Below, piece by piece: positions 47,421-59,188 of a stretch of DNA of 64,000 nucleotides. Where the stretch lies: contig JAETXT010000009.1 in assembly GCA_019188255.1 (NCBI GenBank), forward strand, positions 3,224,001 to 3,288,000, read 5' to 3'. The notes under the pieces were generated by a model. It made no database searches. It was not told where the DNA came from and worked only from the letters and a program-made list of their open reading frames with translations. Numbering within the stretch: the stretch's first letter is position 1; each line of letters opens with the position of its first letter. The stretch comes from Verticillium longisporum (Eukaryota; Ascomycota; Sordariomycetes; Glomerellales; Plectosphaerellaceae). The position numbers and the translations under genes were made by a program.

Positions 47421-48637
47421 AAGGAGGAGACAGTAGGGAGCTGGCGGGGGGTGGGTGGTACCGGGCCCCTACTGGCCCCTACCACTCACTCGCTGCTGGC
47501 TCCTCCTAGCTCCTTCCAGCCCTGGAGCTACCTGAACAGACCAAGTGCCCTAGGCGTCGTTCAGGCGCGCTGGGGCATGGCAGACGACACAGGGCCAGGC
47601 CAGGGTGCTCTTGGCTTGGTCCTCTGGCACAAGGTGGGGTGTGGTTGATTGATGATGTCATAGGCTTGCAGGCTCCACAGCCGGCCATGGCACCCACCAC
47701 TCATATCAGAGGAGTGGGTCGGAGAGGGGGCCGCCCCAGGGTTATCCGTCGAGAAAACCGATTCAGTAAAATCGGCTTTTTGCTGCGACCCTGAAAATTT
47801 GGATGTTGGGGGGGGGGGGGGGCTTTTACGTTAGGGGGGCAGGGAGCAGGAAGGAGGCAGGCAGGAGCGAAGGGGTGGTGAGGGGTGATTTACGGTGCAC
47901 TTGTCAACCAAGGGTCCACCCCACTTCTCGCTCTGGGTGGTTGTAGCCAGCCAGATCTTTCTGGCTGTCTGACTCCAGACGAGTCCACGAGTTCCACAAC
48001 CAGGCACAAACATCGCGACCTGGTCTGACCTGATCCGGGCTTGACTTGAAGCCAGCTTCGTGACTCCTTCAGGTTGTTTCTTCTCCTCCTGTTCCTATTT
48101 CGTCTCCCCGTCTCACTGCCACCCCCCAATTGAAATCTTCTTACCTCTGTCCGTCTTTGTTCCAACCAGCTTGGATCCCTTCCCCTTCCTTCCATCTCGC
48201 CCGTCCCCATCCATCCCTACAAAACTCATCATCACGGTTGACTCGAGAGAAGATGATAAATCTCTCCGTCTGGAACCCACCCTTTCTTCAATATCCACAC
48301 TCTTGCGCCACATTAGCAACAACAAGACCCTGATCCTTCAAGGGACCCCGTTCGTCTAGCTTCACCGGCGTGACGTCGACTGCGCACACACCACCACAAA
48401 CTGTCTGTTGGACGCCCCCTCTCTTCGTTCTAGGAAGCCAAGACACTGCATATATTGTCGCCCGACAACCCCGCGCTTCTTCTTTGCATCGGCGAACGGG
48501 CGCATCACACCAAGCGGCAATCCCCAGATTCCGGCCAAACCGCCACACAGTCACACATGGGCCTTTCCGGCGAGCCTCTCTCACTACCGAATCAAGCTGT
48601 CTCCCTTCCTCCAACCGCACCTGCCACCCCCTCCAAC

Positions 48638-50344
48638 ATGAGCATGTCGTCCGACAACCAGTCAGAGCACTCGGCGAGGCCCGAACTCTTGCTGCACAAG
48701 CGCCAGCAGCTCACCGAAGCACTTGCCGAATCCCCCTACGATCTGCTCCTCTACATCGAACGCGCCGAAGTACACTCCGAGCTGGCATACCCGGATCTCG
48801 CCGCTGGCGACGCCTATCGGGCCTTGTTGTTGTCGGACGAGGTTCTGAACGAGGGTTTCGAGTACCACGAACAAGCACGGGCCAGTCTGCAAGGTTGCCA
48901 ACTGGACCCTATTCCCCCTGTGCTCGACCACGGCTTGCTTTCCGCACTTTCCCATAGCCTGCATGAAGAATTCCCTGAGGACCACCACAGCCAGGTCGCA
49001 CGGCTGGCCTCGGTGCGGTGTTTCCAGATTCTGTCGCTCAATCTCCTCTTGTGCGGCTGTCTCAAGAGCGCGTACGAATTCTGCCAGCGAGGTCTCGATA
49101 TCGCACCCAAAAACGAAGACCTGCTCGAGACCAAAGGGTACATAGAGGTCGTTGCTCGTCGTCGGTTGAAGAGGGAAGAGTTTGGCGTTGCCGATCTTCC
49201 CGACGGCGGACTCGTGCGGCGCGAGATTTACCCTTGGAATACGCACGAGCCAGATCGCTTTGCTCCCGAATCTCTGGAATTCCTTAACAAGGAGTTGGAG
49301 AAGTTTGCGCCCAAGTGTGCCGTGCAGGTGTCTGAGTTACCCATCCTCCTCGAGGGCGCCAGTGACACGGACGGCTACGATATAATTCCAACATGCAACC
49401 AGCTGGGTCTCTTCGCTATCGAAGACGTTGCGCCAGGCGAGGCGGTGCTCAAGGAATACTCGCTCCTGACGGCCAACAACCGTCTGAAGGAACCCGTCTG
49501 CGACGCCTGTGGCTCGGAGTTGCCACCCCTTGGCAGTGAAGTACCAGCCGTCAACTGTGACGAATGCTACGACACCGTCTTTTGCAGTCAGTACTGCCAC
49601 GACCAAGCGCAGGAGACGTACCATCCGGCAGTGTGCGAAAAAGATGTAGATGCCATTGCTAAGGACAGTGACGCAAAGGAGGCTGGTGAGACGTTATACC
49701 TGCTCCTGTTGGCCCGCATTCTCGCCATTTCGAATCATCAAGAGATCCACCCACTCGACGCCAAACAGGTCAAGTACATCTGGGGCGACTTTGTACCGAC
49801 CGCCTCGAACGAACTCGACCTATCCCCAAGTGCCAACCCGCCGCCGGACTGGACTCTACCGTTCTCATTCAAATACAATATTGAGACGCCGCTTCACATC
49901 CTTGAGAAGATGGACGTTGATATTTACCAAACACTGGCGCATCACGACATTTGGGTTCTCAACACGCTTTACAGCAAGTTTCGAGGCACCGCGTCCGCCC
50001 GCAAGAATCCGCGCGATGGCCGCCCCGATGTTGCTGCCGTTCACCCCTTCTGGTGTCTCGCCAACCACGACTGCAATCCCAACGTGACGTGGGAGTGGGG
50101 AGGCCACATGGTCCTCTGGGCACGCGAGCAGCGCGTCGTCGGCGACAAGCCGCCCGGCATCAAGGCCGGAGAGGAAATCTTGAACCACTATTGCGACGTC
50201 ACGCTGCCAGTGCAGCAGCGTCGCGAGTGGGCCGTCGGTAGCCTCGGCGGCTGGTGCATGTGCGAGCGATGCCGGACCGAGGCGACGCAAGACGGTACGA
50301 CGCAGAACGGACCAACATACAACGGCGATGCGATGGAGGAGTGA
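48638..50344 (+). CDS. MYND-SET (SMYD-like) protein with TPR-like N-terminus
   Basis: Single exon, 568 aa from the ATG at 48638 (MSMSSDNQSE). An in-frame ATG at 48557 would add 27 residues; the still earlier frame opens only at TTG. The N-terminal 200 residues are helical and TPR-like (ALAESPYDLLLYIERAEVH, SAYEFCQRGLDIAPKNED). The SET domain begins at GLFAIEDVAPGEAVLKEYS and is split by a MYND-type finger (CDACGSELPP, CDECYDTVFCSQYCHDQA). It resumes at WCLANHDCNPNVTWEWGG, with the AdoMet-site NHDCNPN, then AGEEILNHYCD, and a post-SET CMCERC. The order matches SMYD/Set5-6-type lysine methyltransferases. Core SET residues are present, so catalysis is plausible; the substrate is unknown. Confidence 0.85.
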   Translation: MSMSSDNQSEHSARPELLLHKRQQLTEALAESPYDLLLYIERAEVHSELAYPDLAAGDAYRALLLSDEVLNEGFEYHEQARASLQGCQLDPIPPVLDHGLLSALSHSLHEEFPEDHHSQVARLASVRCFQILSLNLLLCGCLKSAYEFCQRGLDIAPKNEDLLETKGYIEVVARRRLKREEFGVADLPDGGLVRREIYPWNTHEPDRFAPESLEFLNKELEKFAPKCAVQVSELPILLEGASDTDGYDIIPTCNQLGLFAIEDVAPGEAVLKEYSLLTANNRLKEPVCDACGSELPPLGSEVPAVNCDECYDTVFCSQYCHDQAQETYHPAVCEKDVDAIAKDSDAKEAGETLYLLLLARILAISNHQEIHPLDAKQVKYIWGDFVPTASNELDLSPSANPPPDWTLPFSFKYNIETPLHILEKMDVDIYQTLAHHDIWVLNTLYSKFRGTASARKNPRDGRPDVAAVHPFWCLANHDCNPNVTWEWGGHMVLWAREQRVVGDKPPGIKAGEEILNHYCDVTLPVQQRREWAVGSLGGWCMCERCRTEATQDGTTQNGPTYNGDAMEE

Positions 50345-52256
50345 TCACGGGCGTAGACGGTTTCCAGATGATGGGAGACGGATTTGGTTTTCGGGGTGTG
50401 GCTGGCTTGTTGGAGTCTTGTCTGATACCCCGGGATGTAGGGAGCGAACATGGAGATTATCTATAGCGAAGGTAGCAACGAGAGCAAACACTTCGAGTTG
50501 CTCTCTTTTCTTTCTTCCTTTACCCCCCCCCCCTTCTTTTTCCTTTGTTTCTCTGCTTTTCCCTGTTCAAACACCATCAAGACATGGTTCAATTTCCTGA
50601 CGCACATGTGTTTTTATGTCTCCTACTATACACGAAGCGAGATTTATCAACGAGGACCCGTTGGGGGCCTGGGGTTGATCTTTGGGTCAGCTCCTCTAAA
50701 ATAGTAGCATAAACAATAAATAACGTTTACTGGCTAAAAGGGGGTCGCTCGTCTGGGCATTGATCTGCGTAGGGATGTTGGTGCTTGCTTGGCAGACAGG
50801 CAGGCATCCGATACGTTTGACACGAGTAGCAGCCGAAACTCCGGGCGTATGAGCCAAAGCACAGGCCTTGTCAGGTTCGCTGTTGTCGCTGTCATCGGAT
50901 CAAAGTCTAACTTACACCGAATGGCGCATGGGATTCCTTTGGCTCTTTGGCCTAACAGGCCGATCCAGAAGCCTGATGCAGCTGGCTGCACTGTTCTTGC
51001 AATCGCGCGTGTCTGGCTGGTCTGGTTGTTGCGCGGCGCAGGAGGTGCTACCAGGAGGGAAAGGCTTGAGCGTCTGTATCACCCCGTCAGCTTCAGGTTG
51101 TTCAGAACATTGGATATCTGGCCGCGTACGTGGTATAGCGCCCACCACCGTCCCGTGCGATAGAGCCTGAGCCCATCGGAGCAAGCAGTGTTCTGGCCGT
51201 CGCGATGGGGACATGCCCGCTCCATCTGTGTAGGAGACGAGCGGCCTGGGACGTTAGGGTGGCAACAGGAGGGAAGTCCATGGTAGGCAGGGCGGCGCGG
51301 GCAAAGGTGGGAATGAGGGAGGCAGCAACATGTGTCAGGGGCTAGTACAGCAGACGGTTGTTCGCGAGGGGGAAATGGATGAAGGCTTGTTCTTAGCAGG
51401 GACACCTCAGGCTGGGCTGCATCGAAGACACGGACGCGGAGGCGCGCTGGAGCTGGAGGTTCCTCTGACGGCGAGTGCATGGGATGGCAGCGGCCTGGAC
51501 AGGTTACATGATAGTGTGGCTGGACCTGGTGAAGCGGGGACGCAACGGGCAGCGGAAAGCATCGATCAAGATGGAGCGTCGAGACCAATACGCTTGAGGA
51601 AGGACTTGATGGTGGCCCGCTCCCCAGCTCTGGCAAACCCATCTCGACCCATGCCGCAGGACTACTCCAACACTCAGAACAAGTGGCACTGCCAGAAAGG
51701 GTTGATCCTCTCGGCATACGGGACGGGCCGCGGCGTCTGTGGACCAGATCACCAAGATCGAGGCACAAGTCTGTCGTGACATAATTCACATGGCAAGACA
51801 GGAAGGACACAAATTTGATAGTGAGATGTTGAGGAAACATGTATTTTCTCCGACCCTTGATGACAGATTCGCTACTTTTATATACACGTTTCATCCCGAG
51901 TAGCTCTGCCTGCGACAAGGCAGTCAATTTTGTTGTCATCAACTCGTTACGTGCCCTGCCTGAGTTTCATCAAGGCCCGCCCCCCTGAAAAAAAAGCAGC
52001 AAGAGAGGAAACGCAATAGGCCCCCAAGAAAGGAGGGGCGCTCATGTCAAGATAAAAGTGCAAGGAAACCAGCCCCCAGAAAAGAAATCAACTCGTCGGA
52101 AAAACGACGTGGAATCCCGCCCATGTCAGGTACGTACCACTAAAATACCGCCAACATGGCCAAACAATCCCAGCGCATGCAAAACCACCGCTCATGGAGG
52201 CATGGATAATGTACAGTTCCAGTTTTCACCGCCTCGATCGGCCGACGTCAAAGACT
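50345..52256. other. Intergenic region between convergent SET and pacC genes
   Basis: About 1.9 kb. The frame at 51079-51942 (-) is 287 codons but lacks any domain and has atypical Cys/His/Ser-rich composition, so I leave it out. It includes the 3' UTRs; C-runs occur near 50523-50532. Confidence 0.5.
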
Positions 52257-54254
52257 CTAGTTGGACATGCGGAGGACAGGGTACAGAGGAGCCGCTGGTG
52301 CCGGGGACACGGCCGACGTGGGCGCGGGTGTTGTCCTGCGCGAGTCGACATCCATGGCATCAGGGGAGCTCTCGCGGCCCTCGGACTTCTCGTCAAAGTC
52401 CTTGCGGGCGATACGGTCGCGAATGTATTCGCGCAGAGCCTCAATGGTGCGCATGTTCTCGAGCCACTGGTCGTACTTCTCCTCGCGCTCGCGGGCGCCG
52501 TCGCTCATCTCCGACTCGGACGAGGGGGAGCCGACTGAGGGGGTCGGGGTGCTTTCAGACTTGATCTGGATGGCAGTGGGGGTGTCGGAGCGACGACGGG
52601 CTTCCGGGGCAGGGTTGGCACGCTGGAGCATGCCGCCGCCGTAGTTGCGGCGCTCGTTGTTGTCAAAGTTGGTTCCCAGAGTCGAGGTGGTGGACTGGCC
52701 GGGGAAGACAGAGCTGACGGCGGGCAGGTTGGGGTACATGACAGAGGAGGTGGTGCTGTGGCGAGATTGCGGAGACATGCCGGAGGAGGAAGGGCTCGGA
52801 GACTGTCCGGAGGTGTAGGACATGTTGCTGGAAGGAGGGGTCACGGCGGGGGTTCCGGTGGACGAGATGGCGGTCAGGGGGAGGCCATGTGAGCGGCCGA
52901 GGCAGCGGCGTAGCCGTCCTGGGAGACGGGGATGGCGCCGTGGCTGCCGCGATGGCCCATGCCGGGAGGCGAGGGGCTGTGGCGGTACTCGTAGGTGTTT
53001 TGGCCGTGGACATGGATGCCGTGGGTGGCCTGGTTGGCGTTCTCGTAGACGGTGCTCTGCATCTGCTCGAGGATCTGGTCGATCTGGACGAGGTCGTTCT
53101 TGGTGCGGGCGTTGGGCATGGGCGGCAGGTAGTACTGCTGGGCGAGAGGCCCGGGGCCGCTGGGACCGGCGCTCACACCAACGCCGTGGCCGGGGTGCTG
53201 GGGATACGCCATGTGCTCGGCAGCGGGCATGGGAGCACCGGTATGGAGCGCAAGAGCGCCGTGGAGGGGCATCAGAGAACGACCGACCGAGGCGTACGAC
53301 GAAGGGTCCATGTGGCGGCGCTTGGCGTTGCCGAAGAAGTCATCGACCATGTCGTAGGCGCGCTTGCGAGTGTCGAAGCCGCCGGCCGCGGCGTGGTGGC
53401 CGAGGTACTCGGGGCCACGGGTAGGTGCGTAGTACAGTCCAAGAGAGTGAGACGGTGTCGGGGCGCCCCCGCCATAGTAGCTAGCATGCCCATGAGCCTG
53501 ATGGGGGAAGGCGGCCGAGTTAGTCCGGATGTGGCCATTATGATCATAGTAGCTAGAAGAAGCTGAGAGGGAAAAAAATTAGCCCCTGACTGGGAGATGG
53601 ATTGTCGCGCCCAGGGGAGGAGAGGAAGGTGGATGAGGGAGGGAAGGGAGGGAAGGGAGGGGAGAGGAGTAGCAAACTGGTTCACGTACCTTTGCCGGCC
53701 TGGGCGCGATAGGCTCCGTTCATGCCAGCCTGATCCTGAGGCGAGCGGACGAGGACCGAGTCGTCGGCATGGGTCTTGACGTGCTTCTTCAGGACCTGGG
53801 GGCGCTTGAAGGGCTTGCCGCAGAACTCACACTTGTGAGGCTTCAGGGGGACGTGGACGCGGATGTGCGAGGTGATGTGATCACGCTTGACGGTGGTGGT
53901 GCGGCACGAGTTCCACTGGCACGTCAGGTTGAGGTTGTTGGTGCTCTTGCGGCCGACATGGCGCTCGCAGAGATGCTCCTGGCTTGGGGGTCAGCGGGCT
54001 GCTCAACTCGTCATCTGGGAGCAGGGAGCAGGGAAAGGAGTGGTCCATACGTAGAGAGCCTCTGGCGTGACGAACTTGAGGTTGCACGAGTTCCACTTGC
54101 AGATGAGGTTGTCATCGGAAGAAGAGCTGGCGGCAGCGGCCGAAGCAGCCGTCGACTGTGAGGTGTTGCTGTTGGCGCCGGTAGAGGGCGCGGGCGTGTT
54201 GGACTTGGATGAAGCGCTCCCGGAGGATTGCTGTTCTTCTGGTCTCGCTGACAT
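52257..54254 (-). CDS. pacC: pH-response transcription factor PacC, with an apparent 1-nt frameshift
   Basis: Exons 54254-54051, 53978-53690 and 53562-52257; introns of 72 and 127 nt. Start [11 protein letters not shown]; an upstream in-frame ATG at 54320 is less likely. Three C2H2 fingers: CKWNSC with HLCERH, CQWNSC with HITSHIRVH, and CEFCGKPF with HVKTH. The basic [10 protein letters not shown] region and the coiled [19 protein letters not shown] segment follow, as in Hypocreales PacC. PacC activates alkaline genes through GCCARG sites after Pal-dependent proteolysis. In the third exon the frame ends (TGA at 52876-52874) after a run of five C. One added C restores a continuous 599-aa protein, with [15 protein letters not shown] following directly. 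Spliced length is 1799, confirming the one-base deficit. Both YPxL motifs (YPNL, YPVL) lie beyond the break. Confidence 0.9.
53637..53662. repeat. GGGAAGGGAG repeat in pacC intron 2
   Basis: Three purine-rich units (polypyrimidine on the sense strand) inside the 127-nt second intron of pacC. Confidence 0.8.
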
Positions 54255-54649
54255 GATGAGAGAGAGTAGTGGTTTTGTGTGTGAAGAGGTTGAGGGGGCC
54301 TGCGTAGTGGGGCGCGTCACGCTTGGAAGTGTGACCGGTTGGCAGCACCTGGCGGGAGCGCAAGGTGGTGCAGGAGAAATGGGTGATTGGCTGTGATGCC
54401 TAACAAACGCTTGCGTCTGTAGTAGCGGTCCTTTTTGGCGGTCTCTTCTTCTTCTTCTTCTTTTTTTTCTCTTCGGTGGCTCTGGACGGTTTCTTATTCA
54501 CGGAATAAGACTCGGCTCAAAAATGGCGAAGAGGATGAGATGGGACCTGTGAGATATGCTGGAGGAGGGACAGGCTCCGAACCGGGGGACGGGCGAGCGA
54601 TGGTCTGTTCCTTTATCTCCAAAGTCACCAGAGCATGACCGGAGAAAGG

Positions 54650-54882
54650 CTTGGCGTAATCTTGGCGGTTGTCTTGGCGGTCGGGGGTTGCGGATCACCT
54701 CTTCCACTCATTGGCCGGTAGTGGCGAGAGGGGCGCAGGCCAAAGTTCTGTCCGCGGCGAGGTACTTTTCGCGAGGTGGACGGCCGCATGCCAGGCAAAG
54801 TCTCTCACCCGAAAAGCGACTTGGGGCCGCTTGCGATGCCAAGAGGAGGCCAAGTCTTGGCCAAGACTTGGTGCGTCTTGGC
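54650..54882. promoter_or_regulatory. GCCARG (PacC-type) site cluster, proximal
   Basis: Hexamers GCCAAG or its complement CTTGGC occur at 54650-54655, 54661-54666, 54673-54678, 54838-54843, 54849-54854, 54856-54861, 54860-54865 and 54877-54882, with GCCAGG at 54790-54795. That is nine sites in 233 bp, 0.40-0.63 kb upstream of the pacC ATG. The block at 54850-54871 is two abutting 11-bp palindromes, CCAAGTCTTGG and CCAAGACTTGG. GCCARG is the established PacC target, so direct autoregulation is inferred. Confidence 0.7.
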
Positions 54883-56637
54883 ATTTCTCAGGCCGCCTGA
54901 TGATGTCCCCCCCTTCGCACCCTTTCTTTGCGCTCCGAAGCCCGTCGAGTCTGTTGCACCGGCCACACATTGCCCAATTGACTCGCGCACCTGTGCCTTT
55001 TCGTCTCCATTCGCTTTTCACTCACGAGGCGGTCGGATCTATCGATGACCATCTTCTTACCCAATAAGCGTGCCAGCGGCAAGGCGTGCCGTCGTATGCC
55101 TACATGCGGTAACATTTGGTAGCTTGTTGGTCTGCTTACAAACGTGCAAAACGCAAAACGGGCCATGACAGGAAGGCGCAAGGGAAACGCGGTTCGAGTG
55201 ACTCGAAAGTTGTCCGTCATGGGTTGTTTGAGAATGCTGCAACGCAACGGACACACACATGGAAGCAGTTCTGGGAAGCAGTTCTGGGTCTGTCTCCTTC
55301 TTCTTGGTGAGTGTCTTGGCAATACCCTGTGCGTCCAGAGGATCAGCCCTGTCAGACTCTTCCTCCTCCTCTTCCCTCGCAGGGACCTTGGCCGGCCGCG
55401 GCCTCTGACGGTGTTCCAAGTGTTCCAAGGCGCCGACCGACACACACACATACACAGAGGCCAGGCACACAGGCCAGACACAGGCCAGGCACCCTGCAGC
55501 GGCTAGCGCCCCGTTCGACGCCCAAAGGCAAGTGCTGTGCAGGCCCGGCCACACTGGCAGAAACTACATGGTGCATGTACTGTACATGTACAGCAGGAAC
55601 GAACGCTGGGACGAGGCAGGAGCAGCCAAATCAAGCTTTCCGCTGTGGCCGAGACTCCCTCTCCGCCCGCCAAGACTGCGACCTGCGAGTCCGCCCACTG
55701 GGCCACGCAAGCCGACCCCCTCTTCTCCATCCTTTGAGTGGTCCTGTCTCCCTCTTCATCCGGCCGCCCAGCCTTTCCGGCAACCCTTTTCTTCCATTTC
55801 CATTTGGCGCCCATCGACCCGATCATTCTGGCACGGCACCACATGCATCGGGGGGGCGGTAACTGGCGCGTCTGACGGGACGATGATGCTCCTACCAGCC
55901 TTGAATCGCTGTGAACGGCCTGCTTCGCGCGCCTTGTCAATACCATCCTGGGAGGCTACATGTATATTGTCGACGATGAGTCCGACATGTCACCAGACGC
56001 GCAGCAACTGCTACCCCCATTCGGCCGCAGCCCACCGGATCTCGTGGCCGCCATCCGCCAGCAATTGCCCACTCGCGCCTCCACACCTCGTGGAGGGACC
56101 CGTTGCGTTGCTTTGCTTTGCTAGTGTCTGCCAGGAGCCTCACCTGTGTCGCCGTCAGGAAAATGGAACAGCTCACTTCACGACGCAGCAATCTCGCTGC
56201 TGCGACTGAATGTCCCCTTCCATGGTACATCACCCTCGCTCCCTGTTGAGCCCGCATGGCCATGATCGGACTTCCTTCTTGGGTCGTTACACCACAGCTA
56301 TCTCGCAGAAACACGCGCCATCGTACGATCTGAGACGTTGCTGTGACTTCTGCCCTCTCCATGGCCATATGCACCCAGCCGATGGCTGGACTCGGTCTGT
56401 CCTCCACGAGCGCATCGTTCGCTCATGATGTCAGAGGCTGCCCAACCACCCGTGCGCTTCGTACCGCTGGCTGACTTCCTGACAGACTGCAACCGATGTA
56501 CAACTGTGCCCCTACAGACCAAGTCCTCCCCCTTTTCCCAGGGGCTTCAGCATGTGCGGTGCTTCCTCGCCTCCACGCCGCCTTGCTCCTCGCTCCCATT
56601 TGTCTACAGCATCGGGGCTTTCCACTCTCCGTCAGGA

Positions 56638-56713
56638 GCCAAGTCTGGCCAAGAGTTCTCAAGGCCAGCCAAGGGTACTTCGCAGGTGGCCAAGCCATCG
56701 CCAAGGCCTTGGC
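56638..56713. promoter_or_regulatory. GCCAAG site cluster, distal
   Basis: Five GCCAAG hexamers in one orientation (56638, 56648, 56668, 56689 and 56700) and one CTTGGC (56708-56713) within 76 bp, about 2.4 kb upstream of pacC. No gene is seen closer, so it may serve pacC or an unrecognised transcript. Confidence 0.55.
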
Positions 56714-59188
56714 GAATTCATCATCAAGACCGTCGTGACATATACCTCACCTCACGCCTTTGTTCCTGATACAACGAACGGACCCAAAGTCTTCACGTGC
56801 TAACCTTGATCCCCAGGACTCGGTAGCCCCGAACTATCCAGGACCAGGCCAGCCGCCCACAGTTTCTCTCGCAGTCGGATTATCCAGACATCTGACCATC
56901 ACTTGGGTTTTGACGCGTCACGGGGGCCTCAAACTCGTAATGCTAAGCATTGGCATTGTGTGTGTTCCTCCTCAGCATCCACCGTAAACCTGATGCGCTT
57001 GAGAGCAATGTGGTTCACATCTGAGACATTGAGTTGACGGACGATCTACAACATGAGCCAACATGCATCATTATGTCGTGACATGCCAGCGGCGCTCCGA
57101 GCTATGCAGGTCTTGTTGACAGTGACAGACAGTCAGCGTGCTTCTGTCGTCAAATTGGCTGCAACTATGTCTTGCTTTGCTGGAACTGCTCAAAATAGTG
57201 CAGCTTGTATAATGTGTACGTAGCCTGATTCCAGGCTTCGATACTTTCACGCGTCTCTCCATTCGGTAACAACAAGGCACTTTGTCCTGCCAGGTTGTCC
57301 AACAAGACAAGAAACCGCACTATTTCGAGGAAAGGCGCAACCAGCTGTGGCCGCTGGTAGCACATTACAGTACCCCGGCTTTCGTGCCTCCAAGTGGTTA
57401 ACATTAAGCATCCCTCGGCGCCAGTCTCCTTGGCATCGACTCTCTGGGCAAAGCTTACGACATCGACCGCCAAGTACAAAACACGCGATGCGCCATGCCG
57501 TGCGCCCCTCTTTTCTCGCCATATCAGGCCGTTGGCTTACGCCAGCCTCCAATTCCTTGGTATTTGCTGTATCTTCTTGCGGTGTGTTGCGTACACGGTG
57601 ATAGTTTACTGCAGGCGCCTCAAGGCAAGCCTTACAGGCAGATGCTTTGTCCTCCGTGTGCTTGACCGCAATTTGGCCTCATAAAGCTCTTATCCCAGCA
57701 AAGAGCTGCCAACTGACTCCTGGGCTGCCTGGCCCTGAAACCATGTTTTTCGAGATTTTGATACACCACCGACCAAGAAGCATACATCTTGATATGCAAG
57801 GCAGGCTGCATGTGGAAACTGAATAGATAGATCAAAGGACTTTTCGATCAGTCGCTGGCCACAATGTATAAATCAACTCCACATCGGAACACGGCATCCC
57901 GCAGAACAAGACTTGAACCTGATACTGCGGGCCTCCCAGGAGCTACCTGTCCAGCGAGCCCCTCGCCTGGCAGCTCATCCAGCTTCGAGCTGAGAGTCCA
58001 GACATTGATCCCGACACTCCGAGTCCTATCAAGAACAGCCGCGCGGTCCGATATCGATCACCAAGCCTGTGCGGATAGACTGGAGCTGTGCGAACTCCGG
58101 CATGGGACTCCATCCATCACTTCCGGATATCCACAAGAACAGGGAGGTCTTCCACTAGCCTCCCGTCACGCCGCGCGTACGGCAGGTGTACCGCACCGAG
58201 CCGCCTCCGGCTCGGTGTTTTTGTTTGGTTCGACGTGTGTGTTGATCATCTGGCCTTGTGGTGTACGTCCTGGGATGGTTTCCCGTCTGCATTGGCAGGC
58301 ATGCACGTCGCAAGCCCGGCGCGTCTTGGCCCATGTCAGGCCCGGCTGCCGTGTCTTCGTTGCGGTATCCGTGGCGCACGCCGCGCGTTGCTTACTTTCG
58401 CTCTGGCTTTGGCACGCAATGGGTATTGTTGAAGCTTGCTGGGCGCAGTCTTGGCCTGCTTGAGCTGAGCCGGCCGCTGGTTTTGTTGGCCAGACAGATG
58501 GACACGAGACTGTAGGCAGAGATCTCGGCTGAAACATGGGCCGCGACTTGTACCCAAGTTGTAGATGTCCTAGGAACTTAGGCCTCTCGCTTTTGTCTAG
58601 CTATACGTTCACCGGCAGGAGGTCGGTAGAGTGATCACAGGGAACGAGGCTGGCCCGAGATCCGGACCTCGACGTGTGACGTGAAAGATCAAATGAGCAA
58701 TGAAGAACAGACAGTCTGAACGTCGTAGAGGTCAAACAGTCTCAGAACCAGTGGGCGCATCTCCCGCTGCTGGCTTGATGCTTAACAGTCGCACTGATAC
58801 TGCATGGGCCCAGCGCTTGACCCAACTCTATTTCTTGCAGAACGAGTTATTTCGTGGCATTCTGACTCCGAATCCTGGCTCAAATCTGCCCATCGGGTGG
58901 CAGCTTTTGGGCTCGGAATCTCTTGTCGGAGGACATGTGTGGAACAGCCACGGGTAGTCTATATCCCGTTCTTCCCGGGAGTCTCAACCAGATGCGACAG
59001 ACCTAGCAGTGTCGTGGAGTGTGCTATATACCAAGTGCGTCCTCGTCACTGCATAGCCAGCGGACTGAATGTGATGAGAACGGAGAATGAAAGAGAATGA
59101 AGCATCCGAGGGAGGGTAAACATCAGGCTTTCGAGGGCCTAATACCATAAGGATACCCAAAATATTCATTCTGAGGAATCTCATTATG

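Larger units (their letters stand above)
45375..48637. other. Divergent upstream region of lactonase and SET genes
   Basis: About 3.3 kb without a supported gene. Open frames at 46095-46556 and 46599-47093 show no domain. It contains a GA run (45491-45517), ggtaaggtacctatc (46080-46094), a caagtg/caggtg hexamer run and a G15 homopolymer (47808-47822). The final 500 bp are pyrimidine-rich leader. Confidence 0.5.

Noticed and set aside
51079..51942. 287-codon minus-strand frame downstream of the SET gene
   Set aside because: No recognisable domain, Cys/His/Ser-rich random-like composition, and it overlaps comparable frames on the other strand.
57864..58463. 199-codon plus-strand frame upstream of pacC
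   Set aside because: No domain and no supporting splice or start context; competing frames exist on both strands.
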